Assembly: GCA_030527165.1 (NCBI GenBank)
Contig: JAUNBH010000004.1
Span: 11,241 to 56,235 of the forward strand
Origin: Clostridia bacterium
GTDB taxonomy: Bacteria; Bacillota; Clostridia; Christensenellales; CAG-138
Direction: 5' to 3'
DNA: 44,995 bases
The translations under genes were made by a program, and so were the position numbers. Each line of letters starts with the position of its first letter. Within the stretch, counting starts at the first letter, position 1. The notes under the pieces were generated by a model. The model saw nothing but the letters and a program-made list of their open reading frames with translations. It did no database searches and was not told where the DNA came from. Positions 8,261 through 17,053 of the stretch are shown piece by piece.

Positions 8261-9548
8261 TTTGCGCGGGAAGAGGCTTTTGGTGCTGGGCGGCACCGCA
8301 TTTTCTTGCGAGATAGTCCGCGCGGCGCATCTCATGGGAGTCCATGTAATGGTGACGGACTACAACGCCGATTCCCCAGCCAAGCGCATGGCAGACGAGT
8401 CTTTTATGGTTAACGCAGCCGACGTGGACGCGCTCGAGGAGCTCTGCCGAAAGCAGCGCATAGACGGGGTGCTGACGGGCTTTGCAGATTCTCTCCTGCT
8501 TTCCGCCGCGGAGCTCTGTGAGCGACTCGGACTGCCGTTCTATGCGACGAGAGAGCAGCTCAAAATAACTCTCGACAAAACCGCCTTCAAGCGCGAGTGC
8601 CGCAGGTACGGCGTACCCGTAGCACGTCAGTACGAGTATTTTGGAGGCGCAGTAGGCGGCGAGTTGGCGGATGCCTTTCCCGTTATTGTGAAGCCGGTTG
8701 ACGGGAGCGGCGGTCGCGGCATAACTATATGCGAGTTTCCCGAGGAGCTTAAGCAGGCGTACGAACACGCGCTGGGATTCTCCAAAAAGGGCGAAGTGCT
8801 AGTCGAGCATTATGTCAAGGGGACCGAGGCGACTGCGTTCTACGCCTTTGAGGACGGCGAGGTCACTTTGCTCGGCGTTGCGGACAGATATGTCAGCAAA
8901 TTGGCGAGCAGCGGTATAATACCTTTACCCGTGGCATACGGCTTCCCATCGGTGGAAACCGCTCGTTTTATTGCCAGCGTGCATCCTAAACTGACGGAAA
9001 TGTTCCGCGGGCTTGGAATGAGAAACGGGATGGTATTCCTGCAGATGATGATTGAAGATGGTGACATCGTGGTGCTGGAACCCGGATACAGGCTTACGGG
9101 CTCGCTCGAATACCACATAACAAAGCGCGACTACGGTTACAGTGCGCTGGAACGCATGATACGGTTTGCGCTCACGGGTACCATGGGTGAACCGCGCGCC
9201 TCTGAGTGCGCCCACGGGGCTTTTACGCGCTATTATGCAAACTTGACATATCTGGCGCGCCCGGGTACCATAGGCGGCATGTGCACAGCGCAGGAGTTGA
9301 GCGCCTTGCCGGGAGTTATAACCGCAGTGCCGGCGTACTGGGAGGGCGACATCATACCTCAGGCGGCGGAAGGCACGCTCATGCAGGTATTCATGCGGGC
9401 GTTCATTCAGGCTGATACCGTGGCTGACCTTAGAGCTGTGGCGCGCCTGGTCACTCGTGCGGTTCACATTGAGGACGCGAGCGGCGAGAGCATGTTGTTG
9501 CCAGCGTTCGATCCGGAGCGATTTATGTTTCCAACGTTTAGGAGGTAG
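8253..9548 (+). CDS. ATP-grasp carboxylate-amine ligase
   Basis: A 431-residue ATP-grasp enzyme. An N-terminal Rossmann-like domain begins LVLGGTAFSCEIVRAAHLMG. The ATP-binding loop VIVKPVDGSGGRG lies near residue 145 and EVLVEHYVKGTEA follows. The metal-binding segment is LEPGYRLTG near residue 275. In many relatives the last motif reads E-x-N; here glycine takes the Asn place, a variant worth checking. The family joins a carboxylate to an amine through an acyl-phosphate. In this operon an amino sugar made by the VioA-like enzyme is an attractive amine acceptor, but other substrates are possible. ATG 8253 overlaps the previous stop by eight bases, with AGAGG at 8241-8245. Confidence 0.8.
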   Translation: MIDLRGKRLLVLGGTAFSCEIVRAAHLMGVHVMVTDYNADSPAKRMADESFMVNAADVDALEELCRKQRIDGVLTGFADSLLLSAAELCERLGLPFYATREQLKITLDKTAFKRECRRYGVPVARQYEYFGGAVGGELADAFPVIVKPVDGSGGRGITICEFPEELKQAYEHALGFSKKGEVLVEHYVKGTEATAFYAFEDGEVTLLGVADRYVSKLASSGIIPLPVAYGFPSVETARFIASVHPKLTEMFRGLGMRNGMVFLQMMIEDGDIVVLEPGYRLTGSLEYHITKRDYGYSALERMIRFALTGTMGEPRASECAHGAFTRYYANLTYLARPGTIGGMCTAQELSALPGVITAVPAYWEGDIIPQAAEGTLMQVFMRAFIQADTVADLRAVARLVTRAVHIEDASGESMLLPAFDPERFMFPTFRR

Positions 9549-9553
9549 CGACA

Positions 9554-10477
9554 ATGAAAAGAGGCATTCTCATTACGGGCGGCGGCGGGCTGCTCGGCGG
9601 ACTGATTGCCGACAGGCTGTATTCTCGTGCGGACGAGTTTGCGCTCGTTTTCGTAACTTCGAAGGTGGACAAGCTTGCAGCGCGCTATCCAAACGCGTGT
9701 GTGTTCAGTAACGCTGCGTTTGCGACTTCCGATGCTGCATTTGAGGGAGTTGACACAGTTATCCACGCGGGCTTCTCGCGCTTGGATGACGCGGCCGCAC
9801 TCATGAGCAGCATAGAGTTTACGAGCGACTTGATGCAGCGCGCGATAGCGTTGGGTATTTATGACCTGATCAACATCTCCTCGCGCAGCGTATACGGCCA
9901 AACACCCCTGCCGTGGACGGAGCAAAGTCCTGTAAGGCCCCATAGCCCCTATGCCGTGGCGAAGCTTACGACTGAGCTCTTGGCTTCAATTCTCAACACA
10001 TCGTACGGAGTCAACGGTGGGATCACAAGCATACGACTGGCTGGATTGATACATGAGACGCTGGAGGCGAGGGTGCTGAACAAGTTCGTCAAGGCCGCAT
10101 TGGAGCAGCATGAGCTATCAGTTACGGGCGGACGGCAGCAATTCGCATTCCTGCACGCTGATGATGCCGCAGACGCGATTGTCGCGCTGCTCGACGTGCC
10201 GCTGAGCGAGAGAAAGCCGCTCTACAATCTCGCTTCAGAGCGCCGTTATACAATACTCGAGCTTGCGAATGAGGTGGCTCGCATAGGAGAAGATCGGCAC
10301 GGGGAGAGGATAACCGTGAATTTCACGCCTTCGGATGCCGCGCTCATAGACGGCATGGACGGCGCACTGTTCTATTCGGACGTGGGCTGGCGGCCGCGGA
10401 TAACCATTGACGACATGGTGACGCGCCTGTACATCCATGCGGAGCGCACGATAAGGCGCGAGTGCGCAAATTGTTAG
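9554..10477 (+). CDS. NAD-dependent epimerase/dehydratase (extended SDR)
   Basis: A 307-residue extended short-chain dehydrogenase. The nucleotide-binding turn is TGGGGLLGG at residues 7-15. The catalytic Ser region is SSRSVYG and the catalytic Tyr and Lys are in SPYAVAKL. Such enzymes epimerise, dehydrate or reduce nucleotide sugars. It is distinct from the RfbB dehydratase encoded at the operon's end and is much more diverged, so its step must be read from context: possibly C4 epimerisation or reduction of the dTDP-sugar. GGAGG at 9541-9545 sits eight bases before ATG 9554, inside the end of the ATP-grasp gene. Confidence 0.83.
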   Translation: MKRGILITGGGGLLGGLIADRLYSRADEFALVFVTSKVDKLAARYPNACVFSNAAFATSDAAFEGVDTVIHAGFSRLDDAAALMSSIEFTSDLMQRAIALGIYDLINISSRSVYGQTPLPWTEQSPVRPHSPYAVAKLTTELLASILNTSYGVNGGITSIRLAGLIHETLEARVLNKFVKAALEQHELSVTGGRQQFAFLHADDAADAIVALLDVPLSERKPLYNLASERRYTILELANEVARIGEDRHGERITVNFTPSDAALIDGMDGALFYSDVGWRPRITIDDMVTRLYIHAERTIRRECANC

Positions 10478-10531
10478 AACCGCCGAATTCTGATATAGTG
10501 GAGAGAAGCAATGCACGCTGGGGGAAAGCAG

Positions 10532-11632
10532 ATGAGAGAAGAACCTATACTGGTCGTAAGGCCGTCGCTGCCGCCTTTGGAGGAGTATATAGAGGAACTG
10601 CGGCCGATTTGGGATTCACGTTGGCTGACCAACGCCGGGCCAAAGAGCAAGCAGCTTGCTGAGCAGTTGAAGTCGCACCTGAAGGTAGACAACGTTGAGC
10701 TGTTCGCGAACGGGCACCTGGCGCTCGAACTCGCTATCAGCGCGCTGGGGTTAAAAGGTGAAGTCATAACCACGCCATATACGTTCGCATCCACGACACA
10801 CGCCATAGTGCGCAGCGGGCTCACACCGGTCTTCTGCGATATTAAGGAGGACGATTACACAATAGACGTCAGCAAGATAGAGTCGCTCATAACGGCGCGT
10901 ACGTCCGCGATAATACCCGTGCACGTCTATGGGAACGTGTGCGACGTAGCCGGAATAGACGCTATTGCTCGCAAGCACGGGCTCAAAGTGCTCTATGATG
11001 CCGCGCACGTATTTGGTGTCGAGGTTGGAGGCAAGGGCGTAGGGAGCTTTGGGGATATGTCAATGTTCAGCTTTCACGCCACAAAGGTGTTCAACACGGT
11101 CGAGGGCGGCGCGGTGACATTTGGCGACCCCGCGTATGCCGCTAAATTCGAGTCGCTAAGGCAGTTTGGAATGGACGGTCAGGAGCGAGTGCCGCTCATA
11201 GGCACAAATGCGAAGCTGACTGAAGTTCACGCCGCGATGGGCATATGCAATCTTCGCCACACGGACGAGCAGATAGCCGGCAGGAGGCGCGCCGTACTGC
11301 GTTACAGGGAGCGGCTTGACGGCGTGCGGGGAATAAAGCTCTGCAAACCGGCTGTGGGCGTAAAGGAGAACTACGCATACTTTCCGGTAGTGTTTGACGG
11401 GTACAAACTGGACAGGGACGAGGTGCTCGCAAAGCTCAACGAACGCGGAATCTATGCGCGTAAGTATTTCTACCCGATAACGAGCAGCTTCGAGTGCTAT
11501 CATGGCATGTTTGAGATACAGGAAACGCCCGTAGCGCTGCGCGTATCAAAGCGCGTGTTAGCGCTGCCGCTCTACCACGACCTTGCGATAGAAGCCGTAG
11601 ACGAGGTGTGTGATACAATACTCGGCGCATAG
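10532..11632 (+). CDS. VioA-like dTDP-4-keto-6-deoxyglucose 4-aminotransferase (DegT/DnrJ/EryC1/StrS)
   Basis: A 366-residue PLP-dependent sugar aminotransferase. It opens with LPPLEEYIEELRPIWDSRWL and NAGPKSK, a pattern I recognise from VioA-type enzymes that aminate C4 of dTDP-4-keto-6-deoxyglucose to give dTDP-4-amino-4,6-dideoxyglucose (viosamine). The PLP-binding lysine is in SFHATKVFNTVEGGA, and the PLP-contacting Asp is in LYDAAHVFG. The substrate would come from RfbA and RfbB, encoded directly downstream. No VioB-type N-acetyltransferase is in the operon. ATG 10532 is preferred because it gives the family's usual N-terminus. An in-frame ATG at 10511, with GGAGAG at 10500-10505, would add seven residues and remains possible. 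Confidence 0.87.
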   Translation: MREEPILVVRPSLPPLEEYIEELRPIWDSRWLTNAGPKSKQLAEQLKSHLKVDNVELFANGHLALELAISALGLKGEVITTPYTFASTTHAIVRSGLTPVFCDIKEDDYTIDVSKIESLITARTSAIIPVHVYGNVCDVAGIDAIARKHGLKVLYDAAHVFGVEVGGKGVGSFGDMSMFSFHATKVFNTVEGGAVTFGDPAYAAKFESLRQFGMDGQERVPLIGTNAKLTEVHAAMGICNLRHTDEQIAGRRRAVLRYRERLDGVRGIKLCKPAVGVKENYAYFPVVFDGYKLDRDEVLAKLNERGIYARKYFYPITSSFECYHGMFEIQETPVALRVSKRVLALPLYHDLAIEAVDEVCDTILGA

Positions 11633-11653
11633 CGCAATCACAGGAGGTTAACG

Positions 11654-12544
11654 ATGAAGGGAATAATTCTCGCCGGAGGCAAGGGGACGCGCCTTTATCC
11701 GATGACAAAGGCCATATCTAAGCAGCTTATACCGATTTACGACAAGCCGCTCGTATACTACCCGCTCTCGGTATTGCTGATAGCCGGCATAAGGGACATA
11801 CTCATCATATCCACGCCCGAAGACACGCCGGTTTTTGGCAGGCTGTTGGGCGACGGGCGCGATATAGGCGTAAACATATCGTACAAGGTGCAGGACAAGC
11901 CGCGGGGACTCGCGGACGCATTTATACTCGGCGAGGAATTCATAGGGGACGACGATGTGTGTCTCGTTCTGGGCGACAACGTCTTCTACGGACAAACGCT
12001 GTCCACCACCTTGAACAGGGCAAAGTCACGGTCAAAGGGCGCGACGATATTCGGATATCCAGTTAAAGACCCGCGTCAGTTTGGGGTGGTAGAGTTCGAT
12101 GCTGCCATGAAAGCGATTTCGATTGAGGAAAAGCCGCAGAATCCCAAGTCAAACTACGCAGTTCCGGGGCTCTACTTCTACGACAACCGGGTAATTGAGA
12201 TAGCAAAGGCGGTCGAACCGTCGGCGCGAGGCGAGATTGAGATAACCGCCGTCAATAACGTCTATCTGCAGGCGGGAGAATTGCATGTGGAGATACTCGG
12301 CAGAGGCATGGCGTGGCTGGATACCGGCTCGCCGGAGGGCATACTCAAGGCGTCGGAGTATGTGGAAACCGTGCAGTCGCGACAGGGTTTTTACATATCG
12401 TGCATTGAGGAGATAGCGTGGCGGCGCGGGTTTATTACGCGCGAACAGCTGCGCGAGCTCGGCGAGCGCCTGCGCATGACGGACTATGGTCAGTACTTGA
12501 TTTCCCTGGCGGAAGACGTCAACGACAAAACGATGTATTCGTGA
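11654..12544 (+). CDS. rfbA: Glucose-1-phosphate thymidylyltransferase
   Basis: A 296-residue nucleotidyltransferase that makes dTDP-glucose from dTTP and glucose-1-phosphate. The start [18 protein letters not shown] is the pyrophosphorylase signature, and [18 protein letters not shown] follows as in RmlA. Length and motifs are complete. AGGAGG lies just before ATG 11654. It opens the nucleotide-sugar branch of the operon and is followed at once by rfbB. No rfbC or rfbD is present anywhere in the window, so a dTDP-rhamnose end product is not indicated. Isoleucine is mostly ATA here (7 of the first 10 Ile codons), as in its neighbours. Confidence 0.96.
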   Translation: MKGIILAGGKGTRLYPMTKAISKQLIPIYDKPLVYYPLSVLLIAGIRDILIISTPEDTPVFGRLLGDGRDIGVNISYKVQDKPRGLADAFILGEEFIGDDDVCLVLGDNVFYGQTLSTTLNRAKSRSKGATIFGYPVKDPRQFGVVEFDAAMKAISIEEKPQNPKSNYAVPGLYFYDNRVIEIAKAVEPSARGEIEITAVNNVYLQAGELHVEILGRGMAWLDTGSPEGILKASEYVETVQSRQGFYISCIEEIAWRRGFITREQLRELGERLRMTDYGQYLISLAEDVNDKTMYS

Positions 12545-12553
12545 GGAGTGGCT

Positions 12554-13603
12554 ATGAAGACTTTGCTTGTGACCGGCGGCGCCGGGTTTATAGGAAGCAA
12601 CTTTGTGCGGAGAATGCTCGCTGAGCATCCGGAGTGCGAGATTGTCAACGTAGATGCGCTGACATACGCGGGCAATCTTGAGAACCTTTTGGATGTGGAC
12701 AGTGCCCGCTATCACTTTGAGCGCGCCGACATACGCGACAGGGAGCGCGTGGAGGCGATATTTGACAAATACGAGCCGGACACCGTGGTTAACTTCGCCG
12801 CAGAGAGTCATGTCGACAGGAGCATCACGGAGCCGGAACTGTTTCTTACCACCAACATACTGGGTACGCAGGTGCTGCTGGACGCTGCAAAGCGCCGTTG
12901 GAAGCTCTATCCGGACGACAAGTACAGCCGCGAGTTCAAGGCGGGCGTGCGTTATTTGCAGGTGTCTACGGACGAGGTGTACGGCGCCTTGGGCAAGACG
13001 GGGTTGTTCACCGAGAGCACGCCGCTCGCACCAAACAGCCCGTATTCGGCGTCAAAGGCGAGCGCCGACATGATGGTGCGGGCATATCATTCGACGTACG
13101 GGATGCCCGTAAACATCACCCGCTGCTCGAACAATTACGGGCCATACCAGTTCCCCGAGAAGCTGATTCCGCTAATGATAAACAACTGTCTCAACGACAA
13201 GCCGCTACCCGTGTACGGAGACGGGATGCAGATACGCGATTGGCTGCACGTCGCAGACCACTGCGCTGCGATAGACGCAGTGCTCACGCGCGGTGAGGCA
13301 GGGGAGGTCTACAACATAGGCGGCAACAACGAGATGGCGAACATCGACATAGTCAAGCTCATACTGAGGGCGCTCGGCAAGTCGGAGGATTTGATAGTCT
13401 ATGTGCAGGACAGACCTGGGCATGACAGGAGATATGCCATAGACAACACGAAGATAACTTCACTGCTCGGATGGAGCCCCGCCTACACATTCGAGGGCGG
13501 CATGAAGGAGACAATAGCCTGGTATCTCGACAACAGGGCCTGGATGGAACACATAGTGTCGGGGGCATATATGGAATACTGCCGCTCCATGTACTCGCTG
13601 TGA
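12554..13603 (+). CDS. rfbB: dTDP-glucose 4,6-dehydratase
   Basis: A 349-residue extended SDR that converts dTDP-glucose to dTDP-4-keto-6-deoxyglucose using tightly bound NAD. The Rossmann motif is TGGAGFIGSNF, the active-site loop is STDEVYG, and the Tyr/Lys pair is in YSASKASAD. RCSNNYGPYQFPEKLIPL is a further family hallmark. The ATG at 12554 is chosen over the in-frame GTG at 12548 because AGGAG (12544-12548) lies five bases before the ATG and overlaps the GTG. It is the last gene of the operon and a strong terminator follows within six bases. Its product is the expected substrate of the VioA-like aminotransferase upstream. Confidence 0.96.
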   Translation: MKTLLVTGGAGFIGSNFVRRMLAEHPECEIVNVDALTYAGNLENLLDVDSARYHFERADIRDRERVEAIFDKYEPDTVVNFAAESHVDRSITEPELFLTTNILGTQVLLDAAKRRWKLYPDDKYSREFKAGVRYLQVSTDEVYGALGKTGLFTESTPLAPNSPYSASKASADMMVRAYHSTYGMPVNITRCSNNYGPYQFPEKLIPLMINNCLNDKPLPVYGDGMQIRDWLHVADHCAAIDAVLTRGEAGEVYNIGGNNEMANIDIVKLILRALGKSEDLIVYVQDRPGHDRRYAIDNTKITSLLGWSPAYTFEGGMKETIAWYLDNRAWMEHIVSGAYMEYCRSMYSL

Positions 13604-13608
13604 CGCAG

Positions 13609-13630
13609 GCGGCGCGAGAGCGCCGCTTTT
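13609..13630 (+). terminator. Terminator of the envelope-polymer operon
   Basis: A perfect 7-bp GC stem (13609-13615 with 13620-13626) with a GAGA tetraloop is followed by TTTT. It lies six bases after the rfbB stop codon. Confidence 0.88.
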
Positions 13631-13669
13631 CCATTGACATCAAGCGCTCCAAAGGCCTGCATGTCGCGC

Positions 13670-14185
13670 CTACAAGCGAATCTCGTACCCGTGCTCGCGA
13701 ATCGGCAAGCTGTATTCGTCTACCATCAGGTCATATACGCCGCACGCGCGTCTGAACCCGCATTGCTCATACAGTCTGACAGCGGGCGCATTCATTTCTG
13801 CCACAAATAGGCGCAGGTACTCCGCACCCATGTCCCGGGCAAGCGCCATAGCGCTGCGCAGCATGGTCTTACCTATTCCCTTGCGGAGGTAATCTACATT
13901 GACCCCAAATCGCACGAGGTAAAACGACCTTGCATCGGGCGCTTCCCAGCCAATGCTCTCACAGTCGGGCTCCGTATCGAACGGGCACAGCACGAATGCC
14001 GACGCTATCGTCGCGCCGTCAGTGAGCACATACATGTCGCCGCGCTCTATGTCCTCAGCGAAAAAGGGGCAAGGGTAGTACTCGTCCCACATGCTTATCC
14101 CGCTTGCGCTCATGTACTCGATGAGTTTCCCGAATACCGCCTCAAGCTGCGGCAGGTCGTCTGCAACCGCCAACCTAAACTCCAT
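13670..14185 (-). CDS. GNAT family N-acetyltransferase
   Basis: A 171-residue protein of the GNAT superfamily, which transfers an acetyl group from acetyl-CoA to an amine. The acetyl-CoA-binding motif VNVDYLRKGIGKTML lies in the second half, followed by the downstream motif NAPAVRLYEQCGFRRACGVY. The ATG at 14185-14183 has GGGAG seven bases upstream; a longer reading frame from 14287 lacks a good ribosome-binding site. The N-terminal segment MEFRLAVADDLPQ is a normal GNAT start. It is convergent with the envelope operon and lies downstream of dnaX on the same strand. The target cannot be inferred. Acetylation of an amino sugar from the neighbouring operon is possible but the strand and terminator separate them. 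Confidence 0.85.
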   Translation of the reverse strand: MEFRLAVADDLPQLEAVFGKLIEYMSASGISMWDEYYPCPFFAEDIERGDMYVLTDGATIASAFVLCPFDTEPDCESIGWEAPDARSFYLVRFGVNVDYLRKGIGKTMLRSAMALARDMGAEYLRLFVAEMNAPAVRLYEQCGFRRACGVYDLMVDEYSLPIREHGYEIRL

Positions 14186-14344
14186 ATAGCCGCTCCCGTT
14201 TCGCGCCGTAGTATTCAAAGCAATCATAACACGGCATGTCATGCGGCAGCAAGCGCAGCATCGCCGCCGAGTCAAATCGTGGTTCACGCCTTACACCACG
14301 GTGCGGTATCCCTTACGGCGAAAGCGGTGGGCGAAAGCGCACGC

Positions 14345-14382
14345 AAACAAACTCCACCCATTCATGCAGAGGGGGGGTGGAG
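14345..14382 (-). terminator. Terminator of dnaX (minus strand)
   Basis: On the minus strand an 8-bp stem (14375-14382 with 14352-14359) with a 15-base loop is followed by a T-rich TTTGTTT. It begins about 30 bases after the dnaX stop codon. The large loop makes it a moderate call. Confidence 0.6.
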
Positions 14383-14411
14383 GTGCCGGCCGTATACCTG
14401 TTATCAGTTTG

Positions 14412-15986
14412 CTAATCGTTCTTTACAGTCAACAGCCCTGCGCAGAACTCCTCTAACTTGGTGAAGTCGTCCGCCTGAGAGGTGTGTACAGCTACGACGT
14501 TCATTTCGGGGTCGAGGCGGCATATGTACTCATTTAACTTGAGACGGTTCTTTTGTGCGTTAAGAAAGCTAACCTGTCCCGGGTCGTCGAAGCACATCAC
14601 GAGGGAGCGGCTGCAGACAAAAGCCTTAGTTCGGCTGCTGACGACAGCCCAAAGCGCTGGTTCGCGCTCCTTGAGCAGCTCGAGAAAGCCTTCTATCAGT
14701 TGTGATTGTGCGGCGGTGACCGTCACCGCGCGTGCGGGCGGCGTAGAGGAGGCCGCTTTGGAGGGAGCCGTTGGCGGGTTATCAACGATGGACGGCGCTC
14801 TATCACAGTGCTGTGGCGTTAGCTGCGCAAAGGCGCTTCCATCGGCTATCTTCCCCTCGAGCTCGCTTATCCTGTCGATCAGGGCAGTAATGTCGGCTTC
14901 TTCCTGCGGATGGCATATGCGAATGACGGCGTTTTCTACGAGCACGCGCGGCAGCGTAAGCCAGCGCATATCGTTTTGCGTGCGCATGAGTATTTCGACG
15001 GCGCGCACGAGCCTCTCGTGAGATGCGGACGCCGCCTGAGCGATGTAACGATCCATGGTGTCTTCCGTACAGTCGAGCATGTTACTGCAGCGCCCGCACA
15101 CTTTCACGACGGTAAGCGCACGCAGGTGCGCTATCAAGTCGTGCACGAGCACGTTGAGATCCCGACCGAGATTGACGATGTTCTGTATGGAGCTCAGCGC
15201 GAAAGCTGCGTCAGAGCGCAGAATGGCGTCCGTAAGGGAGAACATGGCGGAGTCATCGACAGAGCCAAGTACGCTCAGCGCCATGTCGCCGGTGACGTGA
15301 TCGCCGCAGAATGATATGCACTGGTCTGCCAGGCTAAGCGCATCGCGCAACGAACCGTCGGAGGCCCGCGCTATGGCGAGGAGCCCGTCCTCATCTATGG
15401 AAAGCTCCGCTTCGTCGAGTACCGCGCGCGTCCTGCTGACGATGTCGCCGACGGAAATGCGCCTAAAATCGAGTCGCTGACAGCGCGAGAGTATGGTGGC
15501 CGGCACCTTTTGAGGCTCGGTAGTCGCCAGTATGAACATGACGTGTGCGGGCGGTTCCTCCAGCGTCTTTAGCAGCGAATTGAACGCGCTCTGCGAGAGC
15601 ATGTGCGTCTCGTCAATTATGTACACCTTCTTGTCAAGCTGTATGGGCAGGAACGCAGCTTTGTCCATAAGCGCGCGCATGTCGTCCACGCCGGTGTTGG
15701 ATGCGGCGTCCATTTCAACTATGTCGGGGTTGTCGGCAGCGCTTGCCAAGCAGGCGGCACATTCTTCACACGGGCTGCCGTCCTTGGGGGAGTGGCAGTT
15801 GACGGCGCGCGCCAAAATCTTTGCGGTAGTTGTCTTGCCCGTACCCCTTGTGCCGGAGAACAGATATGCGTGGGCAACATGCCCGGAGGCAATCTGATTT
15901 CGCAGCATGGTAGTAATGTGCTCCTGCCCTACGACGTCTGAGAAGGAACGCGGTCTGTATTTCCTGTATAGCGCCTGATAAGCCAT
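14412..15986 (-). CDS. dnaX: DNA polymerase III subunits gamma/tau
   Basis: A 524-residue clamp-loader ATPase. The Walker A motif is GTRGTGKTTTAK near residue 45, and the zinc-binding cysteines follow in CHSPKDGSPCEECAAC. Walker B and sensor regions are IDETHMLS and ILATTEPQKVPATILSRC. Domain III and a short C-terminal tail complete it; the tail is moderate in length for a tau protein. It loads the sliding clamp and links polymerases at the fork. The minus-strand ATG at 15986 has AGGGGGTG just upstream. It diverges from the moxR operon, with the two promoters back to back. The commonly linked recR and the SRP RNA gene were looked for nearby and not seen. Confidence 0.96.
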   Translation of the reverse strand: MAYQALYRKYRPRSFSDVVGQEHITTMLRNQIASGHVAHAYLFSGTRGTGKTTTAKILARAVNCHSPKDGSPCEECAACLASAADNPDIVEMDAASNTGVDDMRALMDKAAFLPIQLDKKVYIIDETHMLSQSAFNSLLKTLEEPPAHVMFILATTEPQKVPATILSRCQRLDFRRISVGDIVSRTRAVLDEAELSIDEDGLLAIARASDGSLRDALSLADQCISFCGDHVTGDMALSVLGSVDDSAMFSLTDAILRSDAAFALSSIQNIVNLGRDLNVLVHDLIAHLRALTVVKVCGRCSNMLDCTEDTMDRYIAQAASASHERLVRAVEILMRTQNDMRWLTLPRVLVENAVIRICHPQEEADITALIDRISELEGKIADGSAFAQLTPQHCDRAPSIVDNPPTAPSKAASSTPPARAVTVTAAQSQLIEGFLELLKEREPALWAVVSSRTKAFVCSRSLVMCFDDPGQVSFLNAQKNRLKLNEYICRLDPEMNVVAVHTSQADDFTKLEEFCAGLLTVKND

Positions 15987-16010
15987 CGCACACCCCCTGT
16001 GGTTTGTTTC

Positions 16011-16039
16011 ATTTTAGCATTGGACGGGCATATTTGCAA
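16011..16039 (-). promoter_or_regulatory. dnaX promoter
   Basis: On the minus strand TTGCAA (16039-16034) is followed after 17 bases by TAAAAT (16016-16011), with an extended -10 TGC just before it. The dnaX start codon lies 25 bases downstream. Confidence 0.8.
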
Positions 16040-16048
16040 GCGCGCTAC

Positions 16049-16077
16049 TTGCGTGAGCGGTAACAGTCTGCTACAAT
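16049..16077 (+). promoter_or_regulatory. moxR operon promoter
   Basis: TTGCGT (16049-16054), 17 bases, then TACAAT (16072-16077) preceded by an extended -10 TGC. The -35 boxes of this promoter and the divergent dnaX promoter are only nine bases apart, so the two polymerases probably compete. Confidence 0.75.
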
Positions 16078-16108
16078 ATGCCTAAAAATGTTGATGCGTG
16101 AGGTTGCA

Positions 16109-17053
16109 ATGAATATACAGGCGTTTGTAGAATATCGGAATAAAGTTGTTGGCAACTGTTCTAAAGTTATACTTGGCAAAGACGATGTGATAGAGCTCGT
16201 GCTGGCTTGTTTTATCTGCTCGGGGCATGTGCTCTTGGAGGACCTTCCGGGCACGGGCAAGACCATGCTTCTGAGGGCGTTTGCCAAGACGATAGGCGCG
16301 GATTTCAGCCGCATACAGTTTACGCCGGACCTGTTGCCCGCGGATTTGACCGGGATTAACTACTACAACCGCATGACCGGAGAATTCGAGTTCAAGCGTG
16401 GCCCGCTGTTCTCAAACATCGTGCTGGCGGATGAGATAAACAGGGCGACTCCCAGAACGCAATCGAGCCTGCTCGAGGTGATGGAGGAGCGGCAAATAAC
16501 GGTTGACGGAGTGACTACTCGCCTTGGCGAGCCCTTTATGGTCATGGCGACGCAGAATCCCATAGAGTCCTACGGAACGTTCCCGCTGCCCGAGGCGCAG
16601 GTAGACAGGTTCTTTATGCGCCTATCCATGGGTTACATGAAGCGCGAACAGGAAACGGAGCTGTTGGGCAGACCCGGCGCAGTCTCCATAATTGAGAGCC
16701 TGGAACCGGTCGTTACCAGAGAGGAGACCGAGTATGTGCGCAAGGAGTATTCCGGCGTTAATGTGTGTGACGATGTCAAGGAGTACATCATGGATATAAT
16801 CACTGCGACGCGCAACGAGTCCAAGCTGCTGGCGGGCGTTTCAACCCGCGGAACACTCGCGCTGTACAAGGCGGCCCAGGCTGTCGCGGTAATGAACGGA
16901 CGGGATTTCGTCACTCCCGAGGATGTAAAGCGCGTGGCGCCTCACGTCATCGGGCACCGCTTGTCGTCGTCCATCTCACTTAACGCAGCGGAAGCGTCCG
17001 ACAAGGTGGCGGAACTGCTCGGCGGCATACCCGTACCCGTCGAAAAGCTATAA
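16109..17053 (+). CDS. MoxR family AAA ATPase
   Basis: A 314-residue AAA+ ATPase. The Walker A motif is EDLPGTGKTMLLRAF, and Walker B is VLADEINRATPRTQSSLLE. Sensor 1 is MVMATQNPIESYGTFPLPEA, a MoxR hallmark. The C-terminal lid domain is complete. MoxR proteins are thought to act as chaperones in maturing or activating partner proteins, often VWA or DUF58 proteins encoded beside them, as here. ATG 16109 is preferred since GAGG at 16100-16103 lies five bases upstream; an in-frame ATG at 16088 is too close to the predicted transcription start. The gene overlaps the DUF58 gene by one base (TAATG). Confidence 0.93.
   Translation: MNIQAFVEYRNKVVGNCSKVILGKDDVIELVLACFICSGHVLLEDLPGTGKTMLLRAFAKTIGADFSRIQFTPDLLPADLTGINYYNRMTGEFEFKRGPLFSNIVLADEINRATPRTQSSLLEVMEERQITVDGVTTRLGEPFMVMATQNPIESYGTFPLPEAQVDRFFMRLSMGYMKREQETELLGRPGAVSIIESLEPVVTREETEYVRKEYSGVNVCDDVKEYIMDIITATRNESKLLAGVSTRGTLALYKAAQAVAVMNGRDFVTPEDVKRVAPHVIGHRLSSSISLNAAEASDKVAELLGGIPVPVEKL

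Noticed and set aside
11654..13603. dTDP-rhamnose pathway
   Set aside because: RfbA and RfbB are present but no RfbC or RfbD is found in the operon; an aminotransferase takes their place.
14175..14261. Minus-strand frame of 28 codons running into the GNAT start, perhaps the tail of a lost gene
   Set aside because: The frame is short, has no ribosome-binding site, and no recognised family. It may be a remnant but the evidence is too thin to annotate.
14186..14411. SRP RNA gene near dnaX
   Set aside because: Looked for the conserved tetraloop region in both strands of the gaps around dnaX and did not see it.
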